64,000 bases of DNA from Streptomyces antimycoticus (GTDB lineage: Bacteria > Actinomycetota > Actinomycetes > Streptomycetales > Streptomycetaceae). The notes under the pieces were generated by a model. It was not told the origin of the DNA. It searched no databases and worked only from the letters and a program-made list of their open reading frames with translations. The translations under genes were made by a program, and so were the position numbers. Shown in pieces: positions 46,952 through 58,383 of this stretch (the first letter of the stretch is position 1; every line of letters begins with the position of its first letter). The stretch is from positions 2,976,001 through 3,040,000 of the forward strand of contig NZ_BJHV01000001.1 of assembly GCF_005405925.1 (NCBI RefSeq), given 5' to 3'.

Positions 46952-47949
46952 ACGCTATGGCCCGCCACTGACATCGGGGTCGGCGCCGCCGGGGCCGCCG
47001 GCGGGCGCGCCGCGCGCCCGCGGGCCTCCAGCAGCAGGGCGAGCGCGAGCAGGGCCAGGCCGAGGATCAGAAAGCCCCACGGCAGATAGGCCGTGAGCAG
47101 CAGGACGAGCTGGCGCTGGGACTTCACCATGTCGACCGTGTGCCGGATGTAGTCCTCGCGCATCTTCACATGGCCGGAGAAGACGGTCACCCGGTCGCGG
47201 TCGCCCAGCAGCGTGCCACCGCGCAGCTCCTCCTTGTGGATCTCCTGCCCGTTGACCGGGGCGCCGGTGGTGGGCTCGACCCAGAACATCCGCTTGGTGC
47301 TGTACCAGCGGGAGGTGCCGGCCTTGCGGACGGTCTCGGGGGTGACGCCCTCGACCGGCATGGTCTTGGGCAGCGCCACCTTGGTCCAGGGGATGGTCTG
47401 TTCGAAGTAGTAGACCTTCAGGCCGCGGAAGTTCTGGGTGCCCTTGTAGTGGATGGGGGCGGAGGTGCGGGTCTGTGCGTCGAAGTAGCGGTAGTCGCGC
47501 TTCTCGGTGAGGAACGGCCATTTGAACTCGATGCCGTCGCGGCGCACCGCGTCCCCGTCGACATGTTCCCCGCCCGCGTGCACCGGGTCCTGGGAGTGGG
47601 CGTCGAAGACATAGCGCTCGGGGATCTTGGAGACCATCTTGCCGTCGGGCCCGGCCACATACGACAGGGCGTCCCAGACGACGACATCGCGCCCGGTCGC
47701 CTTCCCGGTCTTCTCGGCGGCGGGCACATTGCCGCGCAGGGTCTGCACGATGCTGACCTTGGAGACCTTGCGGGGTTGCATGGTGCCGTAGTCGAGCAGG
47801 GTGGCCGGACTGGCCTCCAGGACCGCCGTCTGGTACTCGCTGGGCGGGATCTTGGCCAGCCGGGGATAGGCGTACCAGCGCAGCAGCGGCGCGAGGGCGG
47901 CGAAGAAGACGGCGAAGGCCAGCAACACCAGGCTTGCTCTGCGGCGCAT
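46948..47949 (-). CDS. DUF3068 (PorA-like) membrane-anchored protein
   Basis: A 333-residue protein with an N-terminal helix (MRRRASLVLLAFAVFFAALA), a large extracytoplasmic domain (about 30-280) and a C-terminal helix (YLPWGFLILGLALLALALLL). Family parts are PRKVSKVSIVQTLRGNVPAA, VVVWDALSYVAGPDG and YSTKRMFWVEPTTGAPVNGQ. DUF3068 is an actinobacterial envelope family of unknown role. GGGAGGGA lies 8 bases upstream of ATG 47949. It follows the SPW_0924-like small gene by 16 bases. Confidence 0.88.
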   Translation of the reverse strand: MRRRASLVLLAFAVFFAALAPLLRWYAYPRLAKIPPSEYQTAVLEASPATLLDYGTMQPRKVSKVSIVQTLRGNVPAAEKTGKATGRDVVVWDALSYVAGPDGKMVSKIPERYVFDAHSQDPVHAGGEHVDGDAVRRDGIEFKWPFLTEKRDYRYFDAQTRTSAPIHYKGTQNFRGLKVYYFEQTIPWTKVALPKTMPVEGVTPETVRKAGTSRWYSTKRMFWVEPTTGAPVNGQEIHKEELRGGTLLGDRDRVTVFSGHVKMREDYIRHTVDMVKSQRQLVLLLTAYLPWGFLILGLALLALALLLEARGRAARPPAAPAAPTPMSVAGHSV

Positions 47950-47965
47950 GGCGGATGTCCCTCCC

Positions 47966-48100
47966 TCAGGGGTGCTTGGGGACGGTGGTGAGCAGGGGCT
48001 CCGGGGAGGTCTTACCGCTGGGCGCGCCGATGGCCGTCATCGTGAGGACGATGGCGAGGGCGGCGACGAGTCCGATCGCGGCGGCGGCGAGGGCGCGCAT
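47966..48100 (-). CDS. SPW_0924-type small protein
   Basis: A 44-residue protein: MRALAAAAIGLVAALAIVLT, then MTAIGAPSGKTSPEPLLTTV and PKHP. One hydrophobic segment followed by a short Pro-rich tail matches the small actinobacterial SPW_0924 family, of unknown function. AGGAGG lies 6 bases upstream of ATG 48100. It is 16 bases from the DUF3068 gene, so the two probably form an operon and may be partners in the envelope. Confidence 0.85.
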   Translation of the reverse strand: MRALAAAAIGLVAALAIVLTMTAIGAPSGKTSPEPLLTTVPKHP

Positions 48101-48133
48101 ACGGGCCTCCTCGTGGTCCGGTACGAGGCGCTG

Positions 48134-48150
48134 CCTGACGGTTCGTCAGG
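48134..48150. promoter_or_regulatory. 17-bp palindrome upstream of the SPW_0924 gene
   Basis: CCTGACG-GTT-CGTCAGG lies 34 bases upstream of the small gene's ATG, in the position of a promoter. The sequence style resembles TetR-family operators. No TetR gene is adjacent, so the regulator is unknown. Confidence 0.45.
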
Positions 48151-48288
48151 GATGGGGCACCGTAGCAACGGGGGCCGCAGATGAGAACACGAAGACGCGA
48201 AAGCGTCGCGCCGCCCCTGGCCCGGTGGGGGCTCAGGGGCGGCGCGAGGAACCGCATGATCCGTGGCGGTGTTCGGCCGCCGGGCGGC

Positions 48289-50055
48289 TTACGAGGCGGG
48301 GGCCTCGGCCTGGGTGACCGTCAGCTCGATGTCCAGGACGGCGCCGCCTTCGGCGGTGAGGCGGAGCAGGAAGGTGCCCGCGTGGTCATCGGTGAGGATC
48401 TTCGGCAGGGTGAGCTGCCCGAGGGCGTTGGTCTTCAGGGCGGTCAGGGTACGCACCGGCTTGCCCTGGTCGTCCAGGAAGTAGGGCCCCTTGTCGCCCG
48501 GCTCGGGGTCCTTCGCCGAGGTGATCATGGTGGCGGTCACCGGCACATCCGCCGTGGTCTTGCCCTTGCTGGTGGCCGTGACGGTGAGCGCGTCGGCGAA
48601 GGAGGCGCCGGTCTGGGCTGTGAGCTCCTTGTCGCCGAGGCGGGCCAGCGCATCGGCCTGCGGTACGGGACGGGCCTTGACGGTCGCGGCGAACTCGACC
48701 GGGGCGGCCTCCCGCCCCACGGCGGTGGCGCGCACGGTGAAGGTGCCGGTCTTCTCGCCCGCGAGCAGCTTCGGCGCGGTGGCGGTGCCGTCGATGCCGG
48801 TCAGCATGGTGGCGGACTTGACGAGGCCGAGGAAGCGCGCGTCGGTCTCGCCGAGGATCTCGTACCTCACCCGCGCACCGGCCACCGGCTTGCCCGCGGC
48901 GTCCACGGCCTTGACGCGCGGCGACTGGGCGAACCCGGTGCCCGCGATGGCGGACAGCTCCTTCGCACCGACCGTGGTGAGCTTGCTGGTGCCGCTCGGG
49001 GTGGACGGCGGAGTGGTCGGGGGCTTGGGGGTCGGGGTCCCGGTGCCGGGGGTCCCGCCGTGCTCGCCGGCCGGGGGGGTCGGGGTGGAGGTGTCGGGCT
49101 CGTCGTCGGGCTTGGGCAGGGTGTGGGCGTTCTCCGGACCCTTCCCGGTGTCCTTGCCGTTTCCACCGCCCTTGCCCGAGTCCTTGCCCTTGTCGCCCGA
49201 GCCCGAGCCGCCGGAGCCGTCCCCCGAGGGCAGCACGCCGGTGCCGTCGGGGACCTCGTGGGTGCCGCGCTTGTAGTACTCGAACCACGACAGGACGGTG
49301 TTCAGATACTCCTGCGAGTGGTTGTAGCCGAGGATCGCGCGGTCCAGATCGGCCTTGACGGACAGATCGCGGCCGTCCGCGCAGAGGTAGTTGCCCGCGG
49401 CGAGGGCGGCGTCATAGACGTTGTTGGGGTCCTTCTCGCCGTCACCGTTGCCGTCCCGCCCCCAGTTGGCCCAGGTGGACGGGATGAACTGCATGGGGCC
49501 GACCGCGCGGTCATGCGTACTGTCGCCGTCGTAGGCACCGCCGTCGGTGTCCTTGATCAGGGCGAAGCCGTCGCCATTGAGGACCGGGCCGAGGATGGGG
49601 GAGACGGTGGTGCCGTCGGCCTCCACATTGCCGCCGCGGGCCTGGCCGGACTCGACCTTGCCGATCGCGGCGAGCAGCTGCCAGGGCAGATTGCAGCCGG
49701 GGTTGGACTCCCTCAGGGCCGCTTCCGCCTTCTTGTAGGCGTCCAGCACGCTGGCGGGTATGCCCGCCTCGGGCTTGGTGTTGCCGCTACCGGGGAGCCC
49801 GGGCAGATCGATCGAGGAGCCCGGCTTGTCCGGGGTGACCAGCGGTGGCAGATCGGTGTGGTACGACGAACCACCGTCAATGGGGGTGTCTTCGGGCGCC
49901 GGTGCCTCCCCCGCCCGCTGCTCCCGGTGCCGGTCGCCCTGGTCGGAGTCGGCGAAGCCGGGTGCCTGAGACGCGGTGAGGGCGGCCATCGCAGCCGCCG
50001 CCACCGCCGTCGTGGCGGCCCCCTTGCGCAGTCGTCGGCCGATTAGCGGTGCCAT
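48289..50055 (-). CDS. Secreted lytic transglycosylase with Ig-like C-terminal domains
   Basis: Cleaves peptidoglycan glycan strands with formation of 1,6-anhydro ends. The 588-residue protein has a signal peptide (MAPLIGRRLRKGAATTAVAA), a transglycosylase SLT-type domain at about 95-260 with catalytic-type Glu in LLAAIGKVESGQARGG, RAVGPMQFIPSTWANWG and VYDAALAAGNYLC, then a Gly/Ser/Lys/Pro-rich linker (about 280-365). Two bacterial Ig-like domains follow (KLTTVGAKELSAIAGTGFAQ and ALARLGDKELTAQTGASFAD start each). Probably wall-bound and used in growth or spore germination. GGGAGGG is 8 bases before ATG 50055. Confidence 0.88.
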   Translation of the reverse strand: MAPLIGRRLRKGAATTAVAAAAMAALTASQAPGFADSDQGDRHREQRAGEAPAPEDTPIDGGSSYHTDLPPLVTPDKPGSSIDLPGLPGSGNTKPEAGIPASVLDAYKKAEAALRESNPGCNLPWQLLAAIGKVESGQARGGNVEADGTTVSPILGPVLNGDGFALIKDTDGGAYDGDSTHDRAVGPMQFIPSTWANWGRDGNGDGEKDPNNVYDAALAAGNYLCADGRDLSVKADLDRAILGYNHSQEYLNTVLSWFEYYKRGTHEVPDGTGVLPSGDGSGGSGSGDKGKDSGKGGGNGKDTGKGPENAHTLPKPDDEPDTSTPTPPAGEHGGTPGTGTPTPKPPTTPPSTPSGTSKLTTVGAKELSAIAGTGFAQSPRVKAVDAAGKPVAGARVRYEILGETDARFLGLVKSATMLTGIDGTATAPKLLAGEKTGTFTVRATAVGREAAPVEFAATVKARPVPQADALARLGDKELTAQTGASFADALTVTATSKGKTTADVPVTATMITSAKDPEPGDKGPYFLDDQGKPVRTLTALKTNALGQLTLPKILTDDHAGTFLLRLTAEGGAVLDIELTVTQAEAPAS

Positions 50056-50168
50056 CCGTGTGTCCCTCCCGTCGAACACAGTGCGCTCCCCCGGCGCGTC
50101 AACTCTGGTGACACTACGACAACTTATGGCCCGCAGCTACCGGTGCAAACACCGCATCGGTGGAACCC

Positions 50169-52907
50169 TCAGTGAGCCGCCGATTCCCAGTCCGACCCGG
50201 ATCCTACCGATACATCCAGCGGAGCGCTCAAGTTGAAGGCGCCCGTCATCTCCCGGCGGACCAGCTCCTCGACCCGCTCCCGCTCACCGGACGCGATCTC
50301 CAGCACGATTTCGTCGTGGACCTGCAACAGCATCCGCGACGAGAGTTTCTCCCTCGTCAACGCCGCGTCCACCTTGAGCATCGCGATCTTCACGATATCG
50401 GCGGCGGTGCCCTGGATCGGGGCGTTGAGCGCCATCCGCTCGGCCATCTCGCGGCGCTGGCGGTTGTCGCTGGTGAGGTCCGGGAGATAGCGGCGGCGGC
50501 CGAGCATGGTCTCCGTATAGCCGGTGGCGCGTGCCTCCTCGACGACCCGCTGCAGATAGTCGCGCACCCCGCCGAACCGCTCGAAGAAGTTCTCCATCAG
50601 CTTGCGGGCCTCATCGGGGGTGATGCCGAGCTGCTGGGAGAGGCCGAACGCCGAGAGGCCGTACGCCAGCCCGTAGGACATGGCCTTGATCTTGCGGCGC
50701 ATCTCCGGGTCGACCGCCGACTTGTCGACGGAGAAGACCTGGGAGGCGACCGTGGTGTGCAGGTCCTCACCGGAGGTGAACGCCTCGATCAGGCCCTCGT
50801 CCTCGGAGAGATGGGCCATCACGCGCAGCTCGATCTGGCTGTAGTCGGCGGTCATCAGCGACTCGAAGCCGTCACCGACGACGAAGCCGCGCCGGATCGC
50901 CCGGCCCTCGTCCGTGCGCACCGGGATGTTCTGCAGATTGGGGTCGGTGGAGGAGAGCCGGCCGGTGGCCGCCACGGTCTGGTTGAAGGTGGTGTGGATG
51001 CGGCCGCCGGGGGCGATGGTCTTGATCAGGCCCTCGACGGTGGAGCGCAGCCGCGCCTGCTCCCGGTGGCGCAGCATGATCACCGGGAGCTCGTGGTCGG
51101 TCTGCGCGGCCAGCCACGCCAGCGCGTCGGCGTCCGTGGTGTATCCGGTCTTGGTCTTCTTGGTCTTGGGCAGGCCCAGCTCGCCGAAGAGCACCTCCTG
51201 GAGCTGCTTGGGCGAGCCGAGGTTGAACTCATGGCCCACCGCGGCGTGCGCCTCCTGCACGGCGTGCTGCACGGCGGCCGCGAACTGCTGCTCCATGCGC
51301 TCCAGCCAGCCGCGGTCGGCGGCGATGCCCGACCGCTCCATCCGGGCCAGCAGCTCGGAGACGGGCAGCTCCATGTCGTGCAGCAGCCCGGCGGCGCCCA
51401 CGTCCTTCAGGCGGCCGCCGAACGCCTCGCCCAGGTCCAGGATCGTCCGCGCCTTGATCATCAGGGCGTCCCGCTCGGCCTCGTCATCGGCGCCGAAGGC
51501 CAGCTGTCCGCTGTCCGCGGCGACCGCCGGGGACAGCTCACGGCCCAGGTACTCCACCGACAGGGCGTCCAGCTCGAAGGAGCGGCGGCCGGGCTTGACC
51601 AGATAGGCCGCGAGGGCGGTGTCCATGGTGACGCCCGCGACCGACCAGCCGTGCTCGGCGAAGACCCGCATGATGCCCTTGGCGTTGTGCAGCACCTTGG
51701 GGCGGTCCGGGTCCGCGATCCACTCGGCGAACGCCCGCTCATCGGCCTCGTCCAGCTGCGAGGGGTCGAAGAACGCGGCGGGGCCGGAGCCGGTGGCCAG
51801 CGCGATCTCGCTGACACTGCCGCTGCCCAGCGCCCAGGTGTCGACCGTGGCCAGGCCCAGCGGGGCGTCGCGGTGGCTCTCCAGCCAGGGGGCGAGCTCG
51901 CCCGCGCCCAGCACCACGCCGTCGACCGCGATACCCGGCTCCGCGGCCGCGGGCTCGTCCGCCGCCGCGCCCGGGTCGACGGCCATGATCCGGTCGCGGA
52001 AGTTCTGGTGGCGGAACTCCAGCGCGTCCAGGATCACCGAGAGCGCCTCCCGGTCGTACGGAGTGCGCCCCAGCCCCTCGGGGCCGGCGGCCAGCTCCAC
52101 ATCCCGCACCAGCTCGGTCAGCTGGCGGTTGAGCTTGACGGACTCCAGGTGGTCGCGGAGCTTCTCGCCGACCTTCCCCTTGACCTCGTCGACCCGCTCC
52201 ACCAGCTCCTTGAACGAGCCGAACTGGTTGATCCACTTCGCCGCGGTCTTCTCGCCGACGCCCGGGATGCCGGGGAGGTTGTCCGACGGGTCGCCGCGCA
52301 GGGCCGCGAAGTCGGGGTACTGGGCCGGGGTGAGGCCGTACTTCTCGTGCACCTTCCCGGGGGTGAACCGGGTCAGCTCGGAGACGCCCTTGGTGGGGTA
52401 GAGCACCGTGACATGGTCGGTGACCAGCTGGAACGAATCCCGGTCGCCGGTGACGATCAGTACGTCGAAGCCCTGCTCCTCGGCCTGGGTGGCGAGGGTG
52501 GCGATCACGTCGTCGGCCTCGAAGCCGTCCACCGCGAAGCGCGTGATGTTCATGGCGTCGAGCAGCTCGCCGATCAGCTCGACCTGACCCTTGAACTCGT
52601 CGGGGGACTTGGAGCGGTTCGCCTTGTACTCCGTGAACTGCTCGGAGCGCCAGGTCTTGCGCGAGACGTCGAACGCCACGGCGAGGTGCGTGGGCTGCTC
52701 ATCACGGAGCGTGTTCGCCAGCATCGAGGTGAAGCCGTAGATCGCGTTGGTGGTCTGGCCGGTGGTCGTGTTGAAGTTCTCCGCCGGCAGCGCGAAGAAC
52801 GCCCGGTATGCCAGGGAATGCCCGTCCAGCAGGAGCAGGCGGGGACGGTCCTCCCCCGTGCGGTCGGGCGCGGGCGCTGCGGTCTTCTTCGATGCTTTCT
52901 CTGCCAC
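50169..52907 (-). CDS. polA: DNA polymerase I
   Basis: Fills gaps in excision repair and removes Okazaki primers. The 912-residue protein has the N-terminal 5' nuclease (LLLLDGHSLAYRAFFALPAE, FEADDVIATLATQAEEQGFD, GDPSDNLPGIPGVGEKTAAK) and the polymerase motifs A (LMTADYSQIELRVMAHLSED), B (RRKIKAMSYGLAYGLSAFG) and C (LLQVHDEIVLE). The middle domain shows VDTWALG where E. coli has the DxE exonuclease motif, so proofreading is probably lost, as in many actinobacterial PolA proteins. GTG 52907 gives the usual MAEKASKK; the frame upstream is repeat-derived. Confidence 0.96.
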   Translation of the reverse strand: MAEKASKKTAAPAPDRTGEDRPRLLLLDGHSLAYRAFFALPAENFNTTTGQTTNAIYGFTSMLANTLRDEQPTHLAVAFDVSRKTWRSEQFTEYKANRSKSPDEFKGQVELIGELLDAMNITRFAVDGFEADDVIATLATQAEEQGFDVLIVTGDRDSFQLVTDHVTVLYPTKGVSELTRFTPGKVHEKYGLTPAQYPDFAALRGDPSDNLPGIPGVGEKTAAKWINQFGSFKELVERVDEVKGKVGEKLRDHLESVKLNRQLTELVRDVELAAGPEGLGRTPYDREALSVILDALEFRHQNFRDRIMAVDPGAAADEPAAAEPGIAVDGVVLGAGELAPWLESHRDAPLGLATVDTWALGSGSVSEIALATGSGPAAFFDPSQLDEADERAFAEWIADPDRPKVLHNAKGIMRVFAEHGWSVAGVTMDTALAAYLVKPGRRSFELDALSVEYLGRELSPAVAADSGQLAFGADDEAERDALMIKARTILDLGEAFGGRLKDVGAAGLLHDMELPVSELLARMERSGIAADRGWLERMEQQFAAAVQHAVQEAHAAVGHEFNLGSPKQLQEVLFGELGLPKTKKTKTGYTTDADALAWLAAQTDHELPVIMLRHREQARLRSTVEGLIKTIAPGGRIHTTFNQTVAATGRLSSTDPNLQNIPVRTDEGRAIRRGFVVGDGFESLMTADYSQIELRVMAHLSEDEGLIEAFTSGEDLHTTVASQVFSVDKSAVDPEMRRKIKAMSYGLAYGLSAFGLSQQLGITPDEARKLMENFFERFGGVRDYLQRVVEEARATGYTETMLGRRRYLPDLTSDNRQRREMAERMALNAPIQGTAADIVKIAMLKVDAALTREKLSSRMLLQVHDEIVLEIASGERERVEELVRREMTGAFNLSAPLDVSVGSGSDWESAAH

Positions 52908-52950
52908 GCCCCCGATCCTGCCACGGCCCACCGACAATGCCTCCCGCCCG

Positions 52951-53019
52951 GCCACCGGACCGGACCGCCCCCGGCCACCGGACCGGACCGCCCCCGGCCA
53001 CCGGACCGGACCGGGCACA
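52951..53019. repeat. 23-bp tandem repeat (three units) upstream of polA
   Basis: GCCACCGGACCGGACCGCCC starts at 52951, 52974 and 52997 with period 23 (the last unit diverges at its end). It lies 44 bases upstream of the polA GTG, so in the promoter or leader. More GGACCGGGC-type words continue to about 53095. No gene between 52908 and 53183. Confidence 0.8.
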
Positions 53020-53183
53020 AGACCGGACCGGGCCCCGTACAAGATCGGAGCAGACGGCACTCAAGATCGCGCCCCCGCACAGCCGGACCGGGCCGCCGCC
53101 TCGGCTGTCGTAGGCCCGTGACAGGATTTGACCCACAGGTCCACGCACAGGTCCCGCAACGCTCGAGCCCGAGGGGAACGACG

Positions 53184-55466
<2,283 letters not shown>

Positions 55467-55528
55467 GCGTTTGCTCAGTCACCTGGTAAGAAGGTGGCCA
55501 CCACAAGCAATCGAACGGAGCCGGTCCG

Positions 55529-56044
55529 ATGGGCGAGCAGACCAGCGTGAAGTTCCCGCAGGAGGTCATCGACGAGTACGCGGCGCTCGGCGTGGACCTT
55601 CCCGCGCTGTTCTCCGCCGGGCACCTGGGCACCCGCATGGGCGTGCAGATCCTGGAAGCCTCCGCGGACCGCGTCGTGGCCACGATGCCCGTGGAGGGCA
55701 ACACCCAGCCGTACGGACTGCTGCACGGCGGGGCCTCCGCCGTGCTGGCCGAGACTCTCGGTTCGGTCGGCTCGATGCTCCACGGCGGCAGCGGGCGGAT
55801 CGCGGTCGGCGTCGACCTCAACTGCACCCACCACCGCGGAGTGCGCTCCGGCCTGGTCACCGGTGTCGCCACCCCCGTCCACCGGGGCCGCTCCACCGCC
55901 ACCTACGAGATCGTCATCAGCGATGAGCAGGACCGGCGGGTGTGCACCGCCCGCCTCACCTGCCTGCTGCGCGAGGTCGACGAGGCCGGCCAGGCCAAGA
56001 CGGTCGCCGAGGTCACCGAGGCCAAGGAGCGCGGCGAAGCGTGA
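55529..56044 (+). CDS. Hotdog-fold thioesterase (PaaI type)
   Basis: A 171-residue acyl-CoA thioesterase. The PaaI/YbgC-type motif is MPVEGNTQPYGLLHGGASAVLAE, with catalytic HGG and Glu, followed by GVDLNCTHHRGVRSGLVTGV and RSTATYEIVISDEQDRRVCT. It hydrolyses aryl- or acyl-CoA thioesters; the substrate is not predictable. GGAGCCGG lies before ATG 55529. It starts 62 bases after the oxidoreductase gene in the same direction, and may be cotranscribed. Confidence 0.9.
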   Translation: MGEQTSVKFPQEVIDEYAALGVDLPALFSAGHLGTRMGVQILEASADRVVATMPVEGNTQPYGLLHGGASAVLAETLGSVGSMLHGGSGRIAVGVDLNCTHHRGVRSGLVTGVATPVHRGRSTATYEIVISDEQDRRVCTARLTCLLREVDEAGQAKTVAEVTEAKERGEA

Positions 56045-56194
56045 CGCCCGGCGGGCCGGACGCCCCGGGGCGGCGTCCGGTGCCCCGCTTCCGGCCCCGG
56101 GCGGCGCATGGTGCCCCGGCGGTCCGGCCCTCGCGTAACGGCCGGCGTCATCGCCGTTGTCCCCCCCGGGAGGCCGGGTCTAGCGTGACTCCCC

Positions 56195-56650
56195 ATGGGG
56201 GCAACGACCCGGGCGGGCTCCTGGCCCGCCACCGCTTGTGGCTGCGCTCTCGTACTCGCCGTGACACTGACCGGATGCGGCGGATCCGGTTCCGGCGGCT
56301 CCGACGACTCTCGCGGCTCGGGTGACAGCTCCGCCTCCGCGTCCGGCCCCGGCCCCAACAGCCCCACGCCACAGGCGCCTTCGCCCGTACGGCTGTGCAC
56401 CGATCTCATCTCCTACTGGGCCGAACAGGACCTTGCGGGCAGCCGCTGGGCCGGGCTCGACTGGGAGCAGAAGGGGCTCTCCAACCAACAGTACGAGATC
56501 TACGACGACATCGTCCACGCCGCGCGCGCCGAGCGGCGGCGGCATGGCACCCCGGCCGCCAAAGCGCTGATCAAACGCCTGGCCGAGCGCCGCTGCGCGG
56601 CCGCGAACGGCGCCACCCACAGCTCCGAGAACTGGCGCCCGCCCACCTGA
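56195..56650 (+). CDS. Putative lipoprotein, unknown function
   Basis: A 151-residue exported protein with signal peptide (ACGCALVLAVTLTGC, lipidation Cys at residue 28), a Gly/Ser/Pro linker (about 29-62) and a compact helical domain starting VRLCTDLISYWAEQDLAG, with LDWEQKGLSNQQYEIYDDIV and AKALIKRLAERRCAA. Two further Cys residues may form a disulfide. I do not recognise the family. Downstream is a 465-bp gap. Confidence 0.72.
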   Translation: MGATTRAGSWPATACGCALVLAVTLTGCGGSGSGGSDDSRGSGDSSASASGPGPNSPTPQAPSPVRLCTDLISYWAEQDLAGSRWAGLDWEQKGLSNQQYEIYDDIVHAARAERRRHGTPAAKALIKRLAERRCAAANGATHSSENWRPPT

Positions 56651-57115
56651 GCCCCGCCCGTCCGGCACCCCCGCCGGGGCACCGGACCGACGTCGGCAGT
56701 CGTAACACTCCGTAACACTGACGCAATATAAGATCGCATTTTCGCCACTCACCGCGCCCCTGAACTCGATCTTTCTCCGCTCGCCCGCACACGGCCGTTC
56801 GCGCATCGCTCACCAGTCCCCCGCACTCCTTAGCGGAACTGCATCTTCTCAGGATCCGGACCTAATGGTTGGATCAGATTCGCCCTATTCATCCCTTACG
56901 TTCCGCTACACGGACATCCCGGGGTGACGCGCGTCATAACAAGACAGTCACATCATCGTCTGGACCTCTGCCACCGGTCGCGCCCCGCGCTTAGAGTCAC
57001 AGCCAGTCACGGCCCTGTGGGGTGTACGCCGCACCCGCACGGCCATTCCAGGTTCATCCGGCGAGGACACGGCACCCCATGAACCCGGGGTGCCGGGCCA
57101 GCGAAAGGATTCCTC
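56651..57115 (+). promoter_or_regulatory. 465-bp upstream region of livK
   Basis: No gene is visible. The region is AT-richer than its surroundings. It has direct repeats CGTAACACT at 56701 and 56711, a TATAA-like segment near 56727, the 12-bp perfect palindrome TGACGCGCGTCA at 56925-56936 and, just before livK, a hairpin (GGCACCCC 57071-57078 with GGGGTGCC 57087-57094). The hairpin ends 21 bases before the GTG. Regulatory use is inferred. Confidence 0.55.
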
Positions 57116-58348
57116 GTGCGACACCGTTCCTTGCTCATCATCACGACCGCGATCACCGCGGGCGCCCTCACGCTCAGCGCCTGCGGGTCGCGCGACGACA
57201 AAGACGACAGTGGCGGCAAGGACAGCAAGACGACCGTGGTCATCGGTGTCGACGCCCCGCTCACCGGCTCGCTGTCCGCCCTCGGCCAGGGCATCAAGAA
57301 CTCCGTCGACCTCGCGGCCAAGGTGGCCAACAAGAACAACGAGGTCGACGGGGTCACCTTCAAGGTCAAGTCCTTCGACGACCAGGCCGTGCCCTCCTCC
57401 GGCAAGGCGAACGCGACCTCGATGGTCGACGACGAGGACATCCTCGGCGCCGTCGGGCCGCTCAACTCGGGCGTCGCCCAGTCCATGCAGGGCGTCTTCG
57501 ACCGGGCCGACCTCGCCCAGGTCTCCCCCGCCAACACCAACCCGGCCCTCAGCCAGGGTGACGACTGGGCGTCGGGCAAGAAGTCGCGCCCGTTCAAGAC
57601 CTACTTCCGCACCGCGACCACCGACATCATCCAGGGCCGCTTCGCCGCGCAGTACTACTACAAGGACGCGAAGAAGCGGAAGGTGTTCGTCATCGACGAC
57701 AAGCAGGCGTACGGCAACGGCCTCGCGACCATCTTCGCCGAGGAGTTCAAGCGCCTCGGCGGCAAGGTCGTCGGCCGGGACCACCTGACCGTCAAGGAGA
57801 CCGACTTCTCCGGCATCTCCAGCAAGGTCAAGTCCACCGGCGCCGACTCCGTCTACTTCGGCGGTCAGTACCCCGAGGGCGGACTGCTGTCCGACCAGGT
57901 CAAGCAGGCCGGCGCGCAGGTCCCGATCATGGGCGGCGACGGCATCTACGACCCCGCCTTCATCAAGGCGTCGGGCACCAACAACGACGGTGACCTCGCC
58001 ACCTCCGTCGGCTACCCGGTCGAGCAGCTCGACTCCGCCAAGACCTTCGTGAAGAACTACGGGGAGCAGCACTACAAGGACCCGTACGCGGCCTACGGCG
58101 GCTACTCCTACGACGCCGGCTGGGCCATCATCCAGGCCGTCAAGGCCGTCGTCGAGGACAACGACGGCAAGCTCCCGGACGACGCCCGCGCCAAGATCAC
58201 CGAGGCGCTCGGCAAGGTCTCCTTCGACGGCGTCACCGGCAAGGTCTCCTTCGACCAGTACGGCGACACCACCAACAAGCAGCTGACCGTCTACAAGGTC
58301 ACCAAGGGCGCCTGGAAGTCCGTGAAGAGCGAGACCTTCAAGGACTGA
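57116..58348 (+). CDS. livK: Branched-chain amino acid ABC transporter, substrate-binding lipoprotein
   Basis: The extracytoplasmic binding protein of the Liv uptake system. The 410-residue precursor has a signal peptide with lipobox LTLSAC (Cys23), a charged linker (SRDDKDDSGGKDSK) and a two-lobed periplasmic-binding fold: VVIGVDAPLTGSLSALGQGI, ILGAVGPLNSGVAQSMQGVF, FVIDDKQAYGNGLATIFAEE and ADSVYFGGQYPEGGLLSDQV. GTG 57116 has AAAGGA 7 bases upstream. First gene of livKHMGF; the gap of about 100 bases to livH contains a hairpin. Confidence 0.94.
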   Translation: MRHRSLLIITTAITAGALTLSACGSRDDKDDSGGKDSKTTVVIGVDAPLTGSLSALGQGIKNSVDLAAKVANKNNEVDGVTFKVKSFDDQAVPSSGKANATSMVDDEDILGAVGPLNSGVAQSMQGVFDRADLAQVSPANTNPALSQGDDWASGKKSRPFKTYFRTATTDIIQGRFAAQYYYKDAKKRKVFVIDDKQAYGNGLATIFAEEFKRLGGKVVGRDHLTVKETDFSGISSKVKSTGADSVYFGGQYPEGGLLSDQVKQAGAQVPIMGGDGIYDPAFIKASGTNNDGDLATSVGYPVEQLDSAKTFVKNYGEQHYKDPYAAYGGYSYDAGWAIIQAVKAVVEDNDGKLPDDARAKITEALGKVSFDGVTGKVSFDQYGDTTNKQLTVYKVTKGAWKSVKSETFKD

Positions 58349-58383
58349 CTCCCGGCGGCGATCCGCACACCCACGAAACGAAT

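Noticed and set aside
50056..50168. ydaO (c-di-AMP) riboswitch upstream of the lytic transglycosylase
   Set aside because: Such riboswitches are common before Streptomyces wall hydrolase genes, but only about 110 bases separate this gene from polA and no conserved elements are visible.
50160..53183. Very long plus-strand open frame extending the molybdopterin oxidoreductase upstream to 50160
   Set aside because: It is the antisense of polA, kept open by codon bias at high GC. The real gene starts at ATG 53184 with a ribosome site.
56701..56725. GlnR box upstream of livK
   Set aside because: The two GTAAC words are 10 bases apart, not 11, and the GAAAC half-sites are missing.
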